Made by a program: the position numbers and the translations under genes. A model generated the notes under the pieces. That model made no database searches. It saw only the letters and a list, made by a program, of their open reading frames with translations, and was not told the DNA's origin. Shown here piece after piece: positions 6,100-6,356 of a stretch of DNA of 6,356 bases (positions are counted from its first letter, which is position 1; each line of letters begins with the position of its first letter). The DNA is taken from contig CAYLKS010000003.1 in the NCBI GenBank assembly GCA_964384205.1, positions 99,599 through 105,954 of the forward strand, given 5' to 3'. Source of the DNA: CAYLKS01 sp964384205 [NCBI: uncultured bacterium]. Lineage in GTDB: Bacteria > JAGOEH01.

Positions 6100-6356
6100 A
6101 TGGTTATGGAAAAATGTTTAATATGTGGTGAAGAATTAAATCTATTTTCAAAGGATCCTATTACAGGAGTTTTATGTTTTAACTGCTATCAAAAACAATC
6201 AGAGGAATGGAGAAATACAATTATAGCAAATAAAGATAACCCCGAAAAAATCAGAGAATTAATTGAAGAAATAATCACTGAGCAAGATGAAGAACAAAAT
6301 AATGAAAAAATAAATTTATCAAATACCCAACAAAGTATAGAAAATTCAGAAGAAAA
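6100..6356 (+). CDS. Small zinc-ribbon-like protein (partial, runs off the right edge)
   Basis: The first 85 codons are visible and open to the window edge. An N-terminal CxxC pair (C6, C9 in CLICGEE) and a second pair (C26, C29 in GVLCFNCY), 16 residues apart, form a likely four-cysteine zinc ribbon. From about residue 33 the chain becomes acidic and rich in Glu, Gln and Asn (IREL, IEEI, EQDEEQ), probably a helical or flexible tail. No export signal is seen, so it is probably cytoplasmic. GGAG at 6091-6094 lies 5 nt before ATG 6100; a second in-frame ATG at 6106 would be 11 nt away and is also possible. I chose 6100 because the spacing matches the divergent peptidase gene. No specific family is recognised, and the visible part does not show whether it binds nucleic acid or protein. 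Confidence 0.75.
   Translation, partial: MVMEKCLICGEELNLFSKDPITGVLCFNCYQKQSEEWRNTIIANKDNPEKIRELIEEIITEQDEEQNNEKINLSNTQQSIENSEE

Overview
The window is AT-rich (about one quarter G+C by eye) bacterial DNA. It has tightly packed genes, Shine-Dalgarno sequences, near-consensus TTGACA -35 boxes and a classic hairpin-plus-U-tract terminator. A secretion signal on the large peptidase and ExbD/TolR-like single-pass proteins suggest a Gram-negative (diderm) cell. Nothing in the sequence fixes the lineage. I would call it an unassigned AT-rich diderm, possibly from an uncultured group.

Layout: (a) Positions 3096 down to 112, minus strand, hold a four-gene operon: a small ExbD-like protein, a second paralogous ExbD-like protein, a membrane-anchored TPR protein, and a PrsW-family intramembrane protease. 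All three junctions are 4-nt ATGA stop/start overlaps, so the four are probably made together. At the far left (1-41) there may be the first codons of a further membrane protein. (b) Positions 3097-3221 hold the terminator of the upstream peptidase gene and the promoter of the four-gene operon. (c) Positions 5888 down to 3222, minus strand, hold one large gene: a secreted S9 (prolyl oligopeptidase family) serine peptidase with an FGE/SUMF1-like domain fused to its C-terminus. (d) Positions 5889-6099 form a divergent intergenic region with back-to-back TTGACA promoters. (e) From 6100 to the right edge, plus strand, runs the start of a small two-CxxC zinc-ribbon-like protein.

How the genes may work together: the operon encodes two ExbD/TolR/MotB-type candidates that align with each other without gaps through the membrane segment. 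One keeps the aspartate expected of a proton-driven stator (D17); the other has threonine at the same position (T17). They are co-expressed with a TPR scaffold and a membrane protease, but no ExbB/TolQ/MotA-type channel partner is visible. This is the most unusual part of the window: a possible envelope energy-transducing or protease-regulated module built on an asymmetric ExbD-like pair. The grouping and the residue difference are visible in the sequence; the function is inference. The S9-FGE fusion is transcribed separately and no functional link to the operon is evident.
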